From Gryganskiella cystojenkinii (Eukaryota > Mortierellomycota > Mortierellomycetes > Mortierellales > Mortierellaceae): 25,130 nt of DNA. The stretch covers positions 1 through 25,130 of the forward strand of contig JAAAIG010000583.1 of the NCBI GenBank assembly GCA_015852425.1, in the 5' to 3' direction. The translations under genes and the position numbers were made by a program. Every line of letters starts with the position of its first letter. Position 1 is the first letter of the stretch. The notes beneath the pieces are model-generated. The model was not told where the DNA came from. It was given only the letters and a program-made list of their open reading frames with translations, and did no database searches. Below, piece by piece: positions 1 to 9,829 of the stretch.

Positions 1-577
1 TTTTTTTTTTTTTCCTGGTGCAACCCCTTCCCCACAACCCAAAATTTTTCCTTCCCTCACACTCCCTCTCTCTCGCGCTCTTTTTTGTCGATCACATTTT
101 TCCGCATTTTGGCTTTCGAGCGCCCACGATCATGATCACTTTTTTATCTTTCCTAGCCATTCGAGATACCTTTGCTTTCATAAGAATGACCGGCTGTTGG
201 TGCTTACCTTGAGGTGTCATCATCCCGACGCTTGTTGTTATCGGGATAGATTGACCGAACTGCGCAAATAGCCCTCTCGTTCAATCCCCGAAATATGGTC
301 CCCACGGACCTGACAAATGCGGTTGGACTTTTCCGCTCTCCAGCTGTCATATATCGTGAAACTACCACTTTTTTTTTTCGTGATCCTAGGACTCTGTACT
401 CCTCTATGGCCACTGCATAGATTAAAGATATTCCTTCGTTTTCAATTTTTTTTTGGGTGTTGTTTATTGATTTTTTTGATTTTTTGATGGTTATTGGTTG
501 AATGCAATGCAGGTTATGGCAGTTTTTGTTGGTGATTCCCAGCTCGGACTTTGGTTCGCTGTTCTTTGGATTTTTTT
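1..577. other. Left flank, no gene supported
   Basis: This stretch holds the 3' flank of the RPC25 gene and the window edge. Bases 1-130 on the plus strand are strongly pyrimidine-rich, like the leader regions of plus-strand genes elsewhere in the window. On the minus strand an open stretch starting near 350 ends at a donor-like CAAG/GTAAGC near 210. Neither side yields a recognisable protein, so no CDS is called. Confidence 0.5.
463..468 (-). terminator. Candidate polyadenylation signal AATAAA of the RPC25 gene
   Basis: Reading the minus strand, AATAAA lies about 110 bases past the RPC25 stop codon in an A-rich stretch. The spacing suits a fungal 3' UTR. It is a hexamer match only. Confidence 0.4.
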
Positions 578-1621
578 TTAACCCCACCACGACAACAAGC
601 CGAGTCCATCTCCCTGGATAGAGCACTAACGAACGGGGAAACACCCAAAGAAAAAAAAGAACCTGTTAGCTATCCACTCCTTTCCTCTCACTTGTGCAAA
701 TAGAGTCAAAAACAGACAAACAGAAAAACTTACAGTGATCGAATATGGAGGCATGGCTGAGTTCGCATTCAGATCCGGCGCCTCGGTGCCCTCCTTCTTT
801 GGTCGAACGGAGGGTGACGTATCAAAGAATTGTTCAGACTCGACTCGGAACCGAATCTCCTCATCCAGATCCATAAACAGCTCGTTCTGATCGTAGACCC
901 AGACCCAGAGTTGTTCCTGTGAATCGAATTCAGATTTTTCTTGAAGGTATGAACCAGGGATGAAGATGTCATCAAAGAATCCCAATGTGACTATGAGAGA
1001 GAGAGGGGCAGAGATGGAAACCCAAAGAGTGGGTATTGAGATTAATAATTGCTCTCGATCATCATTATCATCGTCATACCGCCATGTCTTTGTCGCTCCT
1101 GATACAACGTATTGCAAGATTTTCTTCTGTTACCTCGAACACCATCCTCATTACAGGATCGAATCCGGCCTGTGAGAACTTCTCCGATGAAGGGACGAAA
1201 GATCACCATGCGAAACTCCACGGTCACGTAACTACAGCCATCGCCATGGTGAATAAAGCCCTCGCTTGCGCTGAGGATGTCGTGCATGGCAATACACAAT
1301 CCAACGTCCTGCAACACCTGTGGGGTTGAAAAACAAATTGAAACGTAGTCGAAGAGATTGGGTTGAAAGAGTCGTAATGTGAATCCATGCAGCCGTCATC
1401 GTTGGTTTTTTGTAAGAGAAAAAAAAGGTCAAGAAAAGAAAGCGAGAGGTTAGCCTCGGAAATAAGTGAGCGCCTCGTTCTGACAAAAGTAGAAATGCAA
1501 ATGAGTGTACCTTGTTGGCGTATTTCCGGTTGATCTCGTCTGTAATGGCCTGGGACTTCTTCTTCCTAAAGCCCGAGGGCTCAATCTTGATGGTGTCCTT
1601 GAGTTCGCAAAGGTTGAACAT
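578..1621 (-). CDS. RPC25: RNA polymerase III subunit RPC25/RPC8 (Rpb7-like stalk subunit)
   Basis: Four exons on the minus strand (1621-1511, 1317-1134, 990-734, 625-578) join in frame to 199 residues, close to the usual 200-212 of the family. All introns are GT-AG. The N-terminal Rpb7-like tip domain runs from MFNLCELKDTIKI through INRKYANKV and VGLCIAMHDI to GDGCSYVTVEFRMVIFRPF. The C-terminal OB/S1 part contains LGFFDDIFIP, EEIRFRVESEQFFDTSP and the family-typical end GDGLGLLSWWG. In this family the subunit pairs with the Rpb4-like C17 to form the Pol III stalk, which contacts initiation factors and nascent tRNA/5S transcripts in the nucleus. The last exon is only 48 bases and was found from the LLSWW ending. 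The start ATG at 1621 gives a family-like N-terminus. The assignment rests on recalled family motifs, not a search. Confidence 0.93.
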
Positions 1622-2346
1622 GGTGGTCGTATATATATAGGCTGCTTGTCCTTCTTTTTGGAGTTGCGACTAAACGCCTAGAGAAAGGCTTGATTGACTG
1701 TGTTCTTGTTGGTTTGGGCGACTCAATTCCTTGTTGGTGCGAAGGAAAGGAAGAGGGGAAAGACAAAGTTGCTTTGTCCTGGTATATTTGTGTCTTTCGC
1801 CAAACGGGAACGAATGAATGCCTTTTAGGGGATCGCGAGGTCGATACACTTGAAAATGTATGTGTTACGCTTGACTGGTGTTATTGTCCTCGAGGTCCTA
1901 GAAGTGTCCTGTTCCGAGTTGTGTGGTCGAGTTGTCCTTGATGGTGTCTGATGCAAAAGCAAAGCTCTTGTCCATGCCAGTACTTGTCTTTTGTCACAGA
2001 GATGCGCCTCCAAAAAAAAAGAAAAAGAAGCAGCCAGCAGTCAAACACAAGCCACCGCAATATAGTGGAATAATTTTATTCCATGTCTTTCGACTCGAAT
2101 AAAATATTCCGTAAAAAATATTAGCGTCAATTGAGTTTCTACTTTGCCACCAAAAAAAATCTTAAATATCGTCGTCATGTCCACCGCCAACGTCCCTCAA
2201 TCTTTTCTCTCCTCATTCATTTTTCTCACCTTCACTTCATTGCCTTCTGAGTCCATTGGGTCCCTTGGTCCCACTGTCCATGACCTTGTCAAACGCTTGC
2301 TTCAAACGACTGTCAGCATCAAACCCAAAGTCAAATCACGCATGTC
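1622..2346. promoter_or_regulatory. Divergent intergenic region between RPC25 and the CSA-like gene
   Basis: About 725 bases separate two divergent start codons, so both promoters must lie here. A TATATATA run sits at about 1630-1638, very close to the RPC25 start. An 18-base palindrome at 2066-2083 is followed by a related imperfect one at 2097-2110. Bases 2190-2290 are pyrimidine-rich on the plus strand, and several ATGs (for example at 2176 and 2279) precede the CSA-like start, so upstream ORFs are possible if the leader is long. Confidence 0.5.
2066..2083. repeat. Perfect inverted repeat TGGAATAA-TT-TTATTCCA
   Basis: Two 8-base arms are exact reverse complements around a TT spacer. A second inverted repeat with a related GAATA/TATTC core lies at 2097-2110. 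Both sit in a divergent promoter and could be a dimeric transcription-factor site; no known factor is assigned. Confidence 0.5.
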
Positions 2347-4031
2347 ATGAACTTTACCCCCATTCATTCTCAGCGTCGTAGCGGACGTCAACTCTCAAAG
2401 AACCGACTCGTTCGACAAGAACTGGGAGTCGGCAGGCCAGCCTCATTCCAAAAACGGTTTCTGTCCAAACGACTCTTGAGCATCGTCCTCGACCCAACCA
2501 CAAGCGTAGAACGTGAGCATGTTGGCGCAGTCAATACCATAGATATCGAAGAAGCCGAGGGGCGATAGTAAGCCAATTAGACCCTGTTGCCACCATTTCG
2601 TACACCCCGCGGAAAAAAAAGTCGATGCAATTACTAACCCGGTCGTGCCTCTTGTCTTTACTAGTCTTTTATCAGGAGGCGGCGACGGAAACATCCATGT
2701 TTACGATCTGGACGCCTCCGAACGAGAGGAGCGACGTGTCATTCAAAGCATGGCCTCGGCCCGGGGGTAAGAGTTAATAATCACCCTTTCAAGAACTATC
2801 ATCCACCTCAAATTAGCAAACTTATAAGGTCCTGCTATCCATGCCTCACCAAAATAGGAGTCGCGGTTCTCATACTGGCGGTATTTCTCGCGTGCGATGG
2901 TACCCTTTTGACAACGGAATGTTTACAAGCTCCTCATTCGACAGCACCATCAACGTGTGGGATACCAACACCATGGAGGTATGGTGCTCTTCCTTTGCGT
3001 GGAATGCTATAGGCAAGAAATCGATATCGTACTGATAACTAACCAAAAGTTGTACCATAGGTCGCTTGCACATTCGATTTGAACAACAAAGTTTACAGTC
3101 ACGGGATGTCCTCAAAGGCCACGCATGGACTCATCGCTGCCGCATCAGCAGACCCAAGGATTAGGCTATGTGACTTAAGGACAGGAGCATTCACTCACTC
3201 TTTAGCAGGACACCGAGGAACAGTCCTGACGATCGAATGGTCACCCCGTCACGAATATCTGCTTGCCTCTGGAAGGTAACCATTAGAGATACGAGAATGG
3301 CAATATTTTGAGCTGGTTGTTGAGTCATGCATTAACACCTACATTTCCATTTATTCCATAGCACGGACACGACCATCCGGCTATGGGACATTCGCAAGTC
3401 AACCTCATGTCTCTGTTCTCTGGACCTTCACAACTCCAACTCACCACCCCTAGCAGAGTCCAACTCTGCGCATACCAGGACTGTGAATGGCCTCAACTTT
3501 ACACCGGATGGACTTCACCTCATCAGCAGTGGACACGACGACAAGATGCGACTCTGGAACATTTACAGTGGCCAGAATACCCTTACGAATTATGGCACGA
3601 TGATCCGGAACCAGTTTGTCAACAACTTGACGCCATTGATCTCACCACTCACGTCCTATGGCGGATCCCCGACCTATGTGTTTCAACCATCAGATGATCG
3701 GTCGATTTTGATGTTTGATTTGCTGGATGGTACGCTTGTCAAGCGTTTGACAGGATCGTATGGAAGAGTGACAGCGTTAGCATGGAGACCTAGGACTCAG
3801 GTAAGTTTCTTCTTTTTCAGACAGTCGCAGCTTTTTATTCGTTTAAAACGTTGATGAAATTCGAGGTATGTACTTCAATAACGCGTCTTTCTATCTTTGC
3901 TCTATTGTCAATAGGAGATTTACAGTGCTGGAAACGATCATGATATCCTTGTTTGGGCGCCAAAGAGCGCGAATCAAGATGAAGCTATCCGTGCCGTTGC
4001 GGATCAGGACACATGGTCGGACAGCGACTGA
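2347..4031 (+). CDS. ERCC8: WD40 protein, Cockayne syndrome A (ERCC8/CSA, Rad28) ortholog
   Basis: Six exons (2347-2567, 2665-2766, 2858-2978, 3061-3275, 3362-3800, 3915-4031) join in frame to 404 residues; human CSA has 396. All introns are GT-AG. Family features in order are an N-terminal [15 protein letters not shown] segment, [102 protein letters not shown] and an acidic end WSDSD matching the WSSSDEE-like tail of CSA. LCDLR and LWDIR are candidate DWD boxes of the kind that dock on DDB1. CSA is the substrate receptor of a CRL4 ubiquitin ligase that acts on stalled RNA polymerase II in transcription-coupled repair, in the nucleus. The start is the first ATG of the open exon; an earlier ATG two codons upstream is in another frame. 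Confidence 0.93.
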
Positions 4032-5824
4032 GGGGTAAGATGCACGCACACGTCCCTTTTATCCGACTTTCAACACGCGATCACGGATTTGGGAAAGAAG
4101 ATTGTTGGTCCTTTGGTCACTCGTTCCATCCGATAACAATCAAGATTGAGTTTGAAAGTGCTGCTTTCTCTTTCTCTCACTCTCTTCCATCTCGTCATTA
4201 TCTCAGTCTCCTTTCTCTTGTGCCTAAACTCTCCGTGCTTGTAATATACCGATTTTGTATTTTATAGTTCCTGAAGGTCAATTTTATATTATTTAAAGTA
4301 GATTATATAATATGTATCTAAGTATGATTGGAGAAGGAAAAATCTTTCATCGTATCGCGTGAAGTGGAACTAGACCGATTGTGGAATGCAATATAATGAA
4401 ATCCTTTTATATAAACATGGACACAACAAAATTGTAATCGATGCCCTGCATGGTTGTCTTGCGCTCACGCAATGCAAGGGCAGTGCCTCGAGTCGATGAT
4501 GTCTTTTGTCCTGCAGACCAAAATTATCCCAGTCGGAAACGTATACTTGCAAACGGATATATATTGCAGGCTACCAGCGAAATGGTGTCTCCGTGGCATT
4601 TTTTATTTTTGGCAACGATGGTCCGTCAAGGGGAGAAGAGAGTCGGTCTTGATTGAAATGGACAGCTTTTTTTATGGCTTTCGTGGGAAGAAACAAAACA
4701 AAAGAATTGCAGCTTTCCCATACCCAGAACACTAAAATCAGATCGACCCATCATTCCCTGACTAGATTATCGCAATCCCTCAGGTTCAGTAACAACCACG
4801 GGGTTAGATGACAAAAAAGAGTTTTGAGGACGGCATTGACGGAGGAGTAGGAGGAGGAGGCTCGGGTCGACCAAGCCAAAGTAAACACCACTGATAAAGA
4901 TCAAAGTTTTTCGGAATTTGTTGACGGATTGTTTTATTGTTTTTTTTTGCGCCGTGGACCCTGGAGTTGTCCGTGATGCCCAGAAAAGAGGCTAATGCTC
5001 AACCCCCATGGATTTTTACAAAAAGAACGGCGAAGGGGTTGATTTTTGCGATGGCTAATCGCGTCCACTCACAAAAAAAACATATTTAGTGGATGAGAGC
5101 AGCAGTAGGCGATTATAAAAAAAATTGAGATCCGTGGGGTGGGTCATGGCGTGTCCATGTTGCACAAAACGGTGTAAACACGACCGAGTGTTTCGTTTTA
5201 TCTTTCAGTCGGCTGAGCGACTACATAGGCACTTGAATAGGATAGTTCGTCAAGGGAAGAAGACTAAGTTTTTTAACTAGAATACCTTGTCTAAGTTTAT
5301 CTAGTTCAGGCACAAAAAAAAAAGAATGAGAAGTACGGCGAGAAGTACAGAGGGAAATACGGAGGCAGGAATATCAACAAAAGACAAAGGGAGGATCACG
5401 ATCAGTTATTCTACTCGCGGTGCAGACAATCTGGACAATCAACCTTGGTCCTTTGATCATGAAAGCTGTTTTTTTTATCTTTTTCTTGCCTATGTCATTT
5501 GTTTACAAGCTGACTGGAATCAAGTAGCTCTCAGAGGACAAGGACCACCCCCTAGATGAGGAAGGTAGATTATGCGAGATAAAGCCAAAGGGCGGGCGAA
5601 AAAACGGCCCTTGCTCTCCATCGACACAATTCGTCTGATGACACCAACAAAACAAAACAAAATAATGAACAAAACGACCCCATTGCAAGTTAGTTAATAG
5701 TCTATAAACTTTTTTTATCTCTCTCTCCTGTCGAGAGTAAACAGATTCTCTGCCTAACCCCAGGTTAACCGAACCCGTGTCGCTCTCAATTTGTGACAAA
5801 ATTGCCAGTACATTACAATTTCAG
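4032..5824. other. Gene-free region downstream of the CSA-like gene
   Basis: The first 300-400 bases are AT-rich and look like the 3' UTR of the CSA-like gene. The rest holds scattered short ORFs with no family resemblance, poly-A and poly-T runs, and no tRNA-like or repeat structure that I can see. The end forms the upstream region of the LPMO gene. Confidence 0.5.
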
Positions 5825-5832
5825 TATATAAA
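5825..5832 (+). promoter_or_regulatory. TATA box of the LPMO gene
   Basis: TATATAAA lies 114 bases before the LPMO start codon. It is followed by a CT-rich leader that ends in CAATAAAAACCTATG, which is consistent with a TATA-driven, strongly regulated secreted-enzyme gene. Confidence 0.6.
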
Positions 5833-5945
5833 CCCTCACCTCCAAGATGATCAACCACCTACACGCTTTTCATTTTCCTCGTCTTCTTGATCCTCATCTC
5901 ACCCCTTTCTTCTCCCCTTTCCCTCGCCTTTCTCAATAAAAACCT

Positions 5946-6913
5946 ATGAAATCCCTCCTCGCGACCGCAGCTGTGGCTCTCTCAACCCTGGCTCTCTTGA
6001 CAGAGGCCCACATCTCGTTCCGTTACCCTTGCCCTCGTCTCGGGCCATATCCAGAGTGCCCTCAACCCGGCGATAACCAGTGGGACTTGGTCGATTATGA
6101 CGTTCAGTCACCCCTGGGAACCCATGTAAGTTTTTTTTTTTCCCTCGATACTCGCCACGTTTCTCCCTTCTACTATTTTTTTTTCTTTCTTCGTGTTCTC
6201 ACAGTGTCGTTCTCTTTTTTCAATTTTTCGGTCTCGTATAGGATTCAATCTCGAACCCGATCTGCAAGCATTCGTTCTCCTTTGCTGGTGTACGACCTGT
6301 CTTCACTGCCGGCCAAACCATTCAGGCAAAGATGGATGTCAACGTTAATCATAACGGTGGAACGTAAGTTGTATCAGTTCGACATGAGCGTCTTGGTTTC
6401 ATCTCCTGTATTGTGCGCAAGTAGAATGAAGAATCGGCATACTGCTATCGCCTAACTTCGTCCTTATTGCATATATTTTTTTTATTATAATTTCATAGTT
6501 GCCAATGGGCATTGTCCTATGACAACGGCTCAACTTGGGTTGTTATCCAAGATCAATTCCAAAATTGTCTTGCCACGGCCCCCACAGACAGTACTTTTGT
6601 CTTGCCCATCAAGATCCCCGCAAACGCACCGACGGGCAACAATGTGATCCTGAACTGGATCTGGAACAACAACGAGGGTAACCGAGAGCTGTACTCTTCC
6701 TGTGCCGATGTCGTGATCCAGGGCACGAACGGTGGGTCACTCTCTGGTGTGGTGCCACTGTACGCAAACTATGGACCCAGCTCACCTTTTATCCCCGAGA
6801 AGGCGGTCTCGAACGGTAACTGGGGTCAACAATACTTTGCTGCGCGCAAGAACATCACGATCACGGTGCCAGCTCAAAAGTTGAAGCGTCAGGTCATTCC
6901 CCCGAGGAACTAA
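5946..6913 (+). CDS. Secreted AA11-like lytic polysaccharide monooxygenase (copper histidine brace)
   Basis: Three exons (5946-6125, 6242-6363, 6499-6913; GT-AG introns) give 238 residues. A signal peptide (residues 1-21, ending LALLTEA) would leave His22 as mature N-terminus, the hallmark of LPMOs. The second brace histidine is probably His97 in NVNHNGGTCQWALSYDNG, and Tyr166 in NREL-Y-SSCADVVIQG fits the axial tyrosine. The HNGG-CQ-LSYD...W-W-N--GNREMY-like pattern is that of AA11, a family of copper enzymes that cleave chitin oxidatively. Cysteines at 34, 43, 68, 102, 124 and 169 could form disulfides. Substrate is inferred; remodelling of the fungus's own wall is as likely as nutrition. 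The end KLKR/QVIPPRN could be Kex2-trimmed. There is no carbohydrate-binding module or GPI signal. The family name rests on motif recall. Confidence 0.82.
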
Positions 6914-7408
6914 AACAGATTTTTTTTGGATAACCAATTCCGGAAGGACGACCAGGGCCACAAGAAATCAAGAAAGAAAAAAAAAGAAAAAAAAAAAAAA
7001 GTTTGACCAAACCGCGTGCTGGACGCGCAATTTACGCCAATCTTGAAGAGAGGACATATTTCTGAAAAAGAAGATCTGAAGCGGAGGAAATTATTTTGGC
7101 GTGTTTACTTTTCTCTGAAAAGCGTTCTCAGAGTTGCAAACGCACATAATATGTAGGTGTTATTTAATAAAACATATAATGATGAAATTATAAGGACCAT
7201 AGGAAGAGAAAACAAGCATGAGGACTCCATACATGGATTCTACCATCTTACTGTTATAAAGGGTTTTCTTTACTATGTTGGACGTTGTAAAGAACAATAG
7301 CAGTGCGTTTTTGCCCACAGACGTTCATAAGAAACTACAAAAAAAAATTGAAAAGAGCCAAGAAAACGAGATCGCGCTCTTGAACAATTCTTTTAGCAAT
7401 CCCAATCA
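6914..7408. other. Convergent 3' flank between LPMO and Gly/Tyr-rich genes
   Basis: Both neighbouring genes end here. The stretch has a purine-rich run (about 6970-7000) and AT-rich sequence. A plus-strand ORF from 7275 overlaps the opposite gene's end and resembles no family. Confidence 0.5.
7166..7171 (+). terminator. Candidate polyadenylation signal AATAAA of the LPMO gene
   Basis: AATAAA lies about 250 bases past the LPMO stop, in an AT-rich stretch between two convergent genes. It is a hexamer match only. Confidence 0.35.
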
Positions 7409-8227
7409 TCAGCAGTCGTCATCAATGTCGCGGTCGTCATCGAAATCACAGAACCCATCATCGAAACCACGATGACGATGGTCGAAGCGACCACGACCGT
7501 CAAAGGGGAAGATTGGCGCAGGCGCCAGAGGGACCGAGACACCCACGGGGACAGGGTAGTCATAAGGCTGACTGACTGGGACCGGAACAGGTTGATACGC
7601 ATGAGGCTGGATCGAGACAATGGGCTGGATCAACGTATCTGTCGACATGGTGTTAGGTGTGCCTGCGACGTTTGTGATGGTGCTGCCAGGTCCACCAGGA
7701 ACACCAAGAGGGCCGGGACCGAGAGGGCCACCAGCACCAGTGCTAACGGTACCTGAACCGAGTTGACGTTTCATCAAGGACCCATCGATACCAGACGACG
7801 CGATGCCGACATCCAAGGTACCATGACCACCATACACGTCGTCACCATAAGGTCCGCCATAACCGCCATAGCTACCGTAACCTCCACCATAGCCGCCATA
7901 GGTCTGCAAGTCGTTGATGATCGGATCCGCGATCTGGATCGCGGGTTGATAAAGCACCTGAGGGTAGACACCTGTGACGGGGAGGATGTTGGTCTGGCTT
8001 CCGAGATCAACCTCTTGTTGAGGGATGACTTGAGAGGAGACTGTGGGGATCACGGAATCCGTGGTCGAGGAGAGGTCGAAACCGTCAACGTCGGCACCGA
8101 AGGAAGAAGGGTCACTGGAAGCAAGGTCTGCGCCGCCCGAGTAGCGATACGTGGGTGACGGAGCAGCAGTACAGACGGTGACGAGGGCCAGAGCGGCCAG
8201 AAGTGAATAACGGACAACGCGATTCAT
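7409..8227 (-). CDS. Secreted Gly/Tyr-rich, Pro-rich protein with Asp-rich C-terminus, unknown function
   Basis: A single exon encodes 272 residues. I do not recognise the family. Residues 1-21 form a signal peptide (MNRVVRYSLLAALALVTVCTA). Residues 110-134 are a GGY/GSY/GGPYGDD repeat block, and a dibasic site LMKR/QLGSG at 153-154 is a Kex2-type candidate. Residues 163-183 are Gly/Pro-rich, 209-240 contain repeated PVPV-like motifs, and the last 20 residues are FDD/DDD-rich with two cysteines (260 and 272). This suggests an exported, largely disordered protein, possibly cell-wall associated or metal/calcium-binding; that role is inference. The start at 8227 was preferred over an in-frame ATG at 8386 because it places the signal peptide at the N-terminus and leaves a TATA box 124-131 bases upstream. 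Confidence 0.75.
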   Translation of the reverse strand: MNRVVRYSLLAALALVTVCTAAPSPTYRYSGGADLASSDPSSFGADVDGFDLSSTTDSVIPTVSSQVIPQQEVDLGSQTNILPVTGVYPQVLYQPAIQIADPIINDLQTYGGYGGGYGSYGGYGGPYGDDVYGGHGTLDVGIASSGIDGSLMKRQLGSGTVSTGAGGPLGPGPLGVPGGPGSTITNVAGTPNTMSTDTLIQPIVSIQPHAYQPVPVPVSQPYDYPVPVGVSVPLAPAPIFPFDGRGRFDHRHRGFDDGFCDFDDDRDIDDDC

Positions 8228-8863
8228 GTTGTAAAATAGCGTCTGGGATTTTTGTTGAGTAAGGTTAATGAGAGGCGGAAAGAGATTGAGGGAGACGTTG
8301 TTCGGTGAGAAAGCAAGTTGCGGGGGTATGTTACAGCTCAGCGATCGGGTTTTATAAACGATGGCTATCCCTCTATCGCAGCACAACTGTTGACTCGACT
8401 AAAAAAGAGAATGATCGAAAACCGTTGATAAAATGCCGTTGGCAAAGGGTCGACTAATGGAGGCCGTTGCTCAATGGGGGAAAAATAAGTGATGGGCTGA
8501 TAGAATGGTTGATAGACATAATTTGAACAAGACCACAAAAATAATGGTCGTGTCTAGATGTTTTTACCCTGCAATCCTGTCCAGCCTATGTCCGTATCCT
8601 AATCCCCCGTGTTCGCGCCAACATTTGACACTCTATCATATCCCCATCCTCGCTTACGAAACCTAAGGAAAACGTTGGATACTTTAAACAAGCGCACTTT
8701 TTTGTATTTTATAGAATATTGAGACATGCGTTCTATGGTTTCTTGCTGGTTGGGGTCCATGTCTTCCTGGAGAACAACATGGTGAGGAATATTGGGTTGG
8801 AGGCGTAAAGAGAGTAAGAGGAGTAGAGAGAGAGTGAAGGGAATAAAATCAAAATGAGCTGCT
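8228..8863. other. Intergenic region between two tandem minus-strand genes
   Basis: The left part is the promoter and leader of the Gly/Tyr-rich gene. The right part is the 3' flank of the complex I subunit gene. No further gene or RNA structure was recognised. Confidence 0.5.
8351..8358 (-). promoter_or_regulatory. TATA box of the Gly/Tyr-rich protein gene
   Basis: TTTATAAA, followed on the minus strand by ACCCG, lies about 125 bases upstream of the ATG at 8227. The distance is close to that of the LPMO gene's TATA box (114 bases). Confidence 0.55.
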
Positions 8864-9829
8864 TTATGCGGCAGTCTTCATGTTGACCAGGGTCCAGTAG
8901 GTACCTATCATCATATTGAGAGAAATGTGATGAGTTAGCAACCATATCCTCTCAATTTTAATCCTTTCAATTAATATCGTCTCCTGTGAGATCGAATCAT
9001 TACCTTGGTCAACTGGGGGCTGGTCTGGGGAACGGACCCACTTGTAGTTCTTGACAACGGGGGTAGGGGGCAAGTTGGCGGGGGTGTACAAGGGCGACTT
9101 GACGCTCTTGAGGACCTCGGTCAAGGAAGCGTTCTCCACCTTGGCAACAGCAGCCTCTCCGGAACCGATACTAAAGGGAAAATAAAAATCCGAATTAAAA
9201 ACACAAACGAGAGATTTCGTTGTTTTGTGAGTATGATGTGCTATGTGCCCCCATCATTATCATTACTGATGCGCGTCGGATTTTCCTGGTTCCTGGAAAA
9301 CTTACGCCAAAGCCTCCTTGCCGGCGATCAATCCAGCGACCTCCTCCTGAGAGTAGGTGGCGAGGCGAGGGTAGTTTCTCCTGAAATCACGTCCATAGTA
9401 AGGGTTCTGGGCAATATCATTGGCGATGGGATCCTTAGGGACGAAAGCCTTGGGTTGACCACTATTATGCGGAACGAACAAAAAAAAGAAATAACGACAG
9501 TGAGTGCTCCGAGTTCCAAATGTACAAAAAAAATTTTCATGCGCTGTTCCGGAATCGAGATAACGGAACGTACCCAGGAGCGACGGCACGGAAGGCGTTA
9601 GGATCGGGCATACCGGTCGAAACCTTGGGGTTCTATTAAGTGATCAAGATTCCGATCGGAAAGAAGTGAATTAGAGCGTGTTGGTGATGTTTGCATCCAG
9701 GTGTGTGTTGATCTCTGGATGAATGTAGTAGCCGGGAATCGCGTGTGGTTGTCCATGAAGAGGGTAGTCGGAAGCACGTACGACGGTGAGGGCCTTGCGG
9801 ACCGAGTTCCAGAAGGCGGATTTGGCCAT
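8864..9829 (-). CDS. Mitochondrial complex I accessory subunit, fungal 21.3 kDa (NUO-21.3/NUZM) type
   Basis: Five exons on the minus strand (9829-9782, 9632-9574, 9461-9306, 9170-9004, 8904-8864; all GT-AG) give 156 residues. The diagnostic core is PIANDIAQNPYYGRDFRRNY followed by PRLATYSQEEVAGLI, which matches the IADNPYWKRDVRR-YP-L pattern of the Neurospora 21.3 kDa subunit. A second conserved-looking block is SPLYTPANLPPTP...YKWVRSPDQPP. The N-terminus, MAKSAFWNSVRKALTV joined to NPKVSTGMPDPNAFR, fits that family's FWAKV...STG pattern and decided the first splice. The protein would sit in the inner mitochondrial membrane as a supernumerary subunit. It is shorter than the roughly 200 residues of ascomycete homologs. 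Intron 1 keeps an open frame for about 100 bases, so a longer reading of exon 1 is possible but ends in a stop. Confidence 0.82.

Noticed and set aside
204..644. 146-codon minus-strand frame past the RPC25 gene
   Set aside because: It overlaps the last RPC25 exon in another frame and reads through poly-A runs (KKNPKNS, KKSKKSINN). The LLSWW end of RPC25 fixes the true frame.
4441..4735. Overlapping plus-strand ORFs of 71 and 93 codons
   Set aside because: They are short, overlap each other, lack any recognisable motif and sit in AT-rich 3' flank.
7472..8158. Two plus-strand open frames opposite the Gly/Tyr-rich gene
   Set aside because: They are Arg/Asp/Thr-rich shadows of the secreted protein gene, without signal peptide, promoter or homology.
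9633..9694. GC-AG first intron (GAT/GCAAAC ... AATAG) in the complex I subunit gene
   Set aside because: It keeps frame, but the donor is weak. A canonical GTACGT donor at 9781 is also in frame and gives an N-terminus (ALTV-NPKVSTG) that fits the family better.
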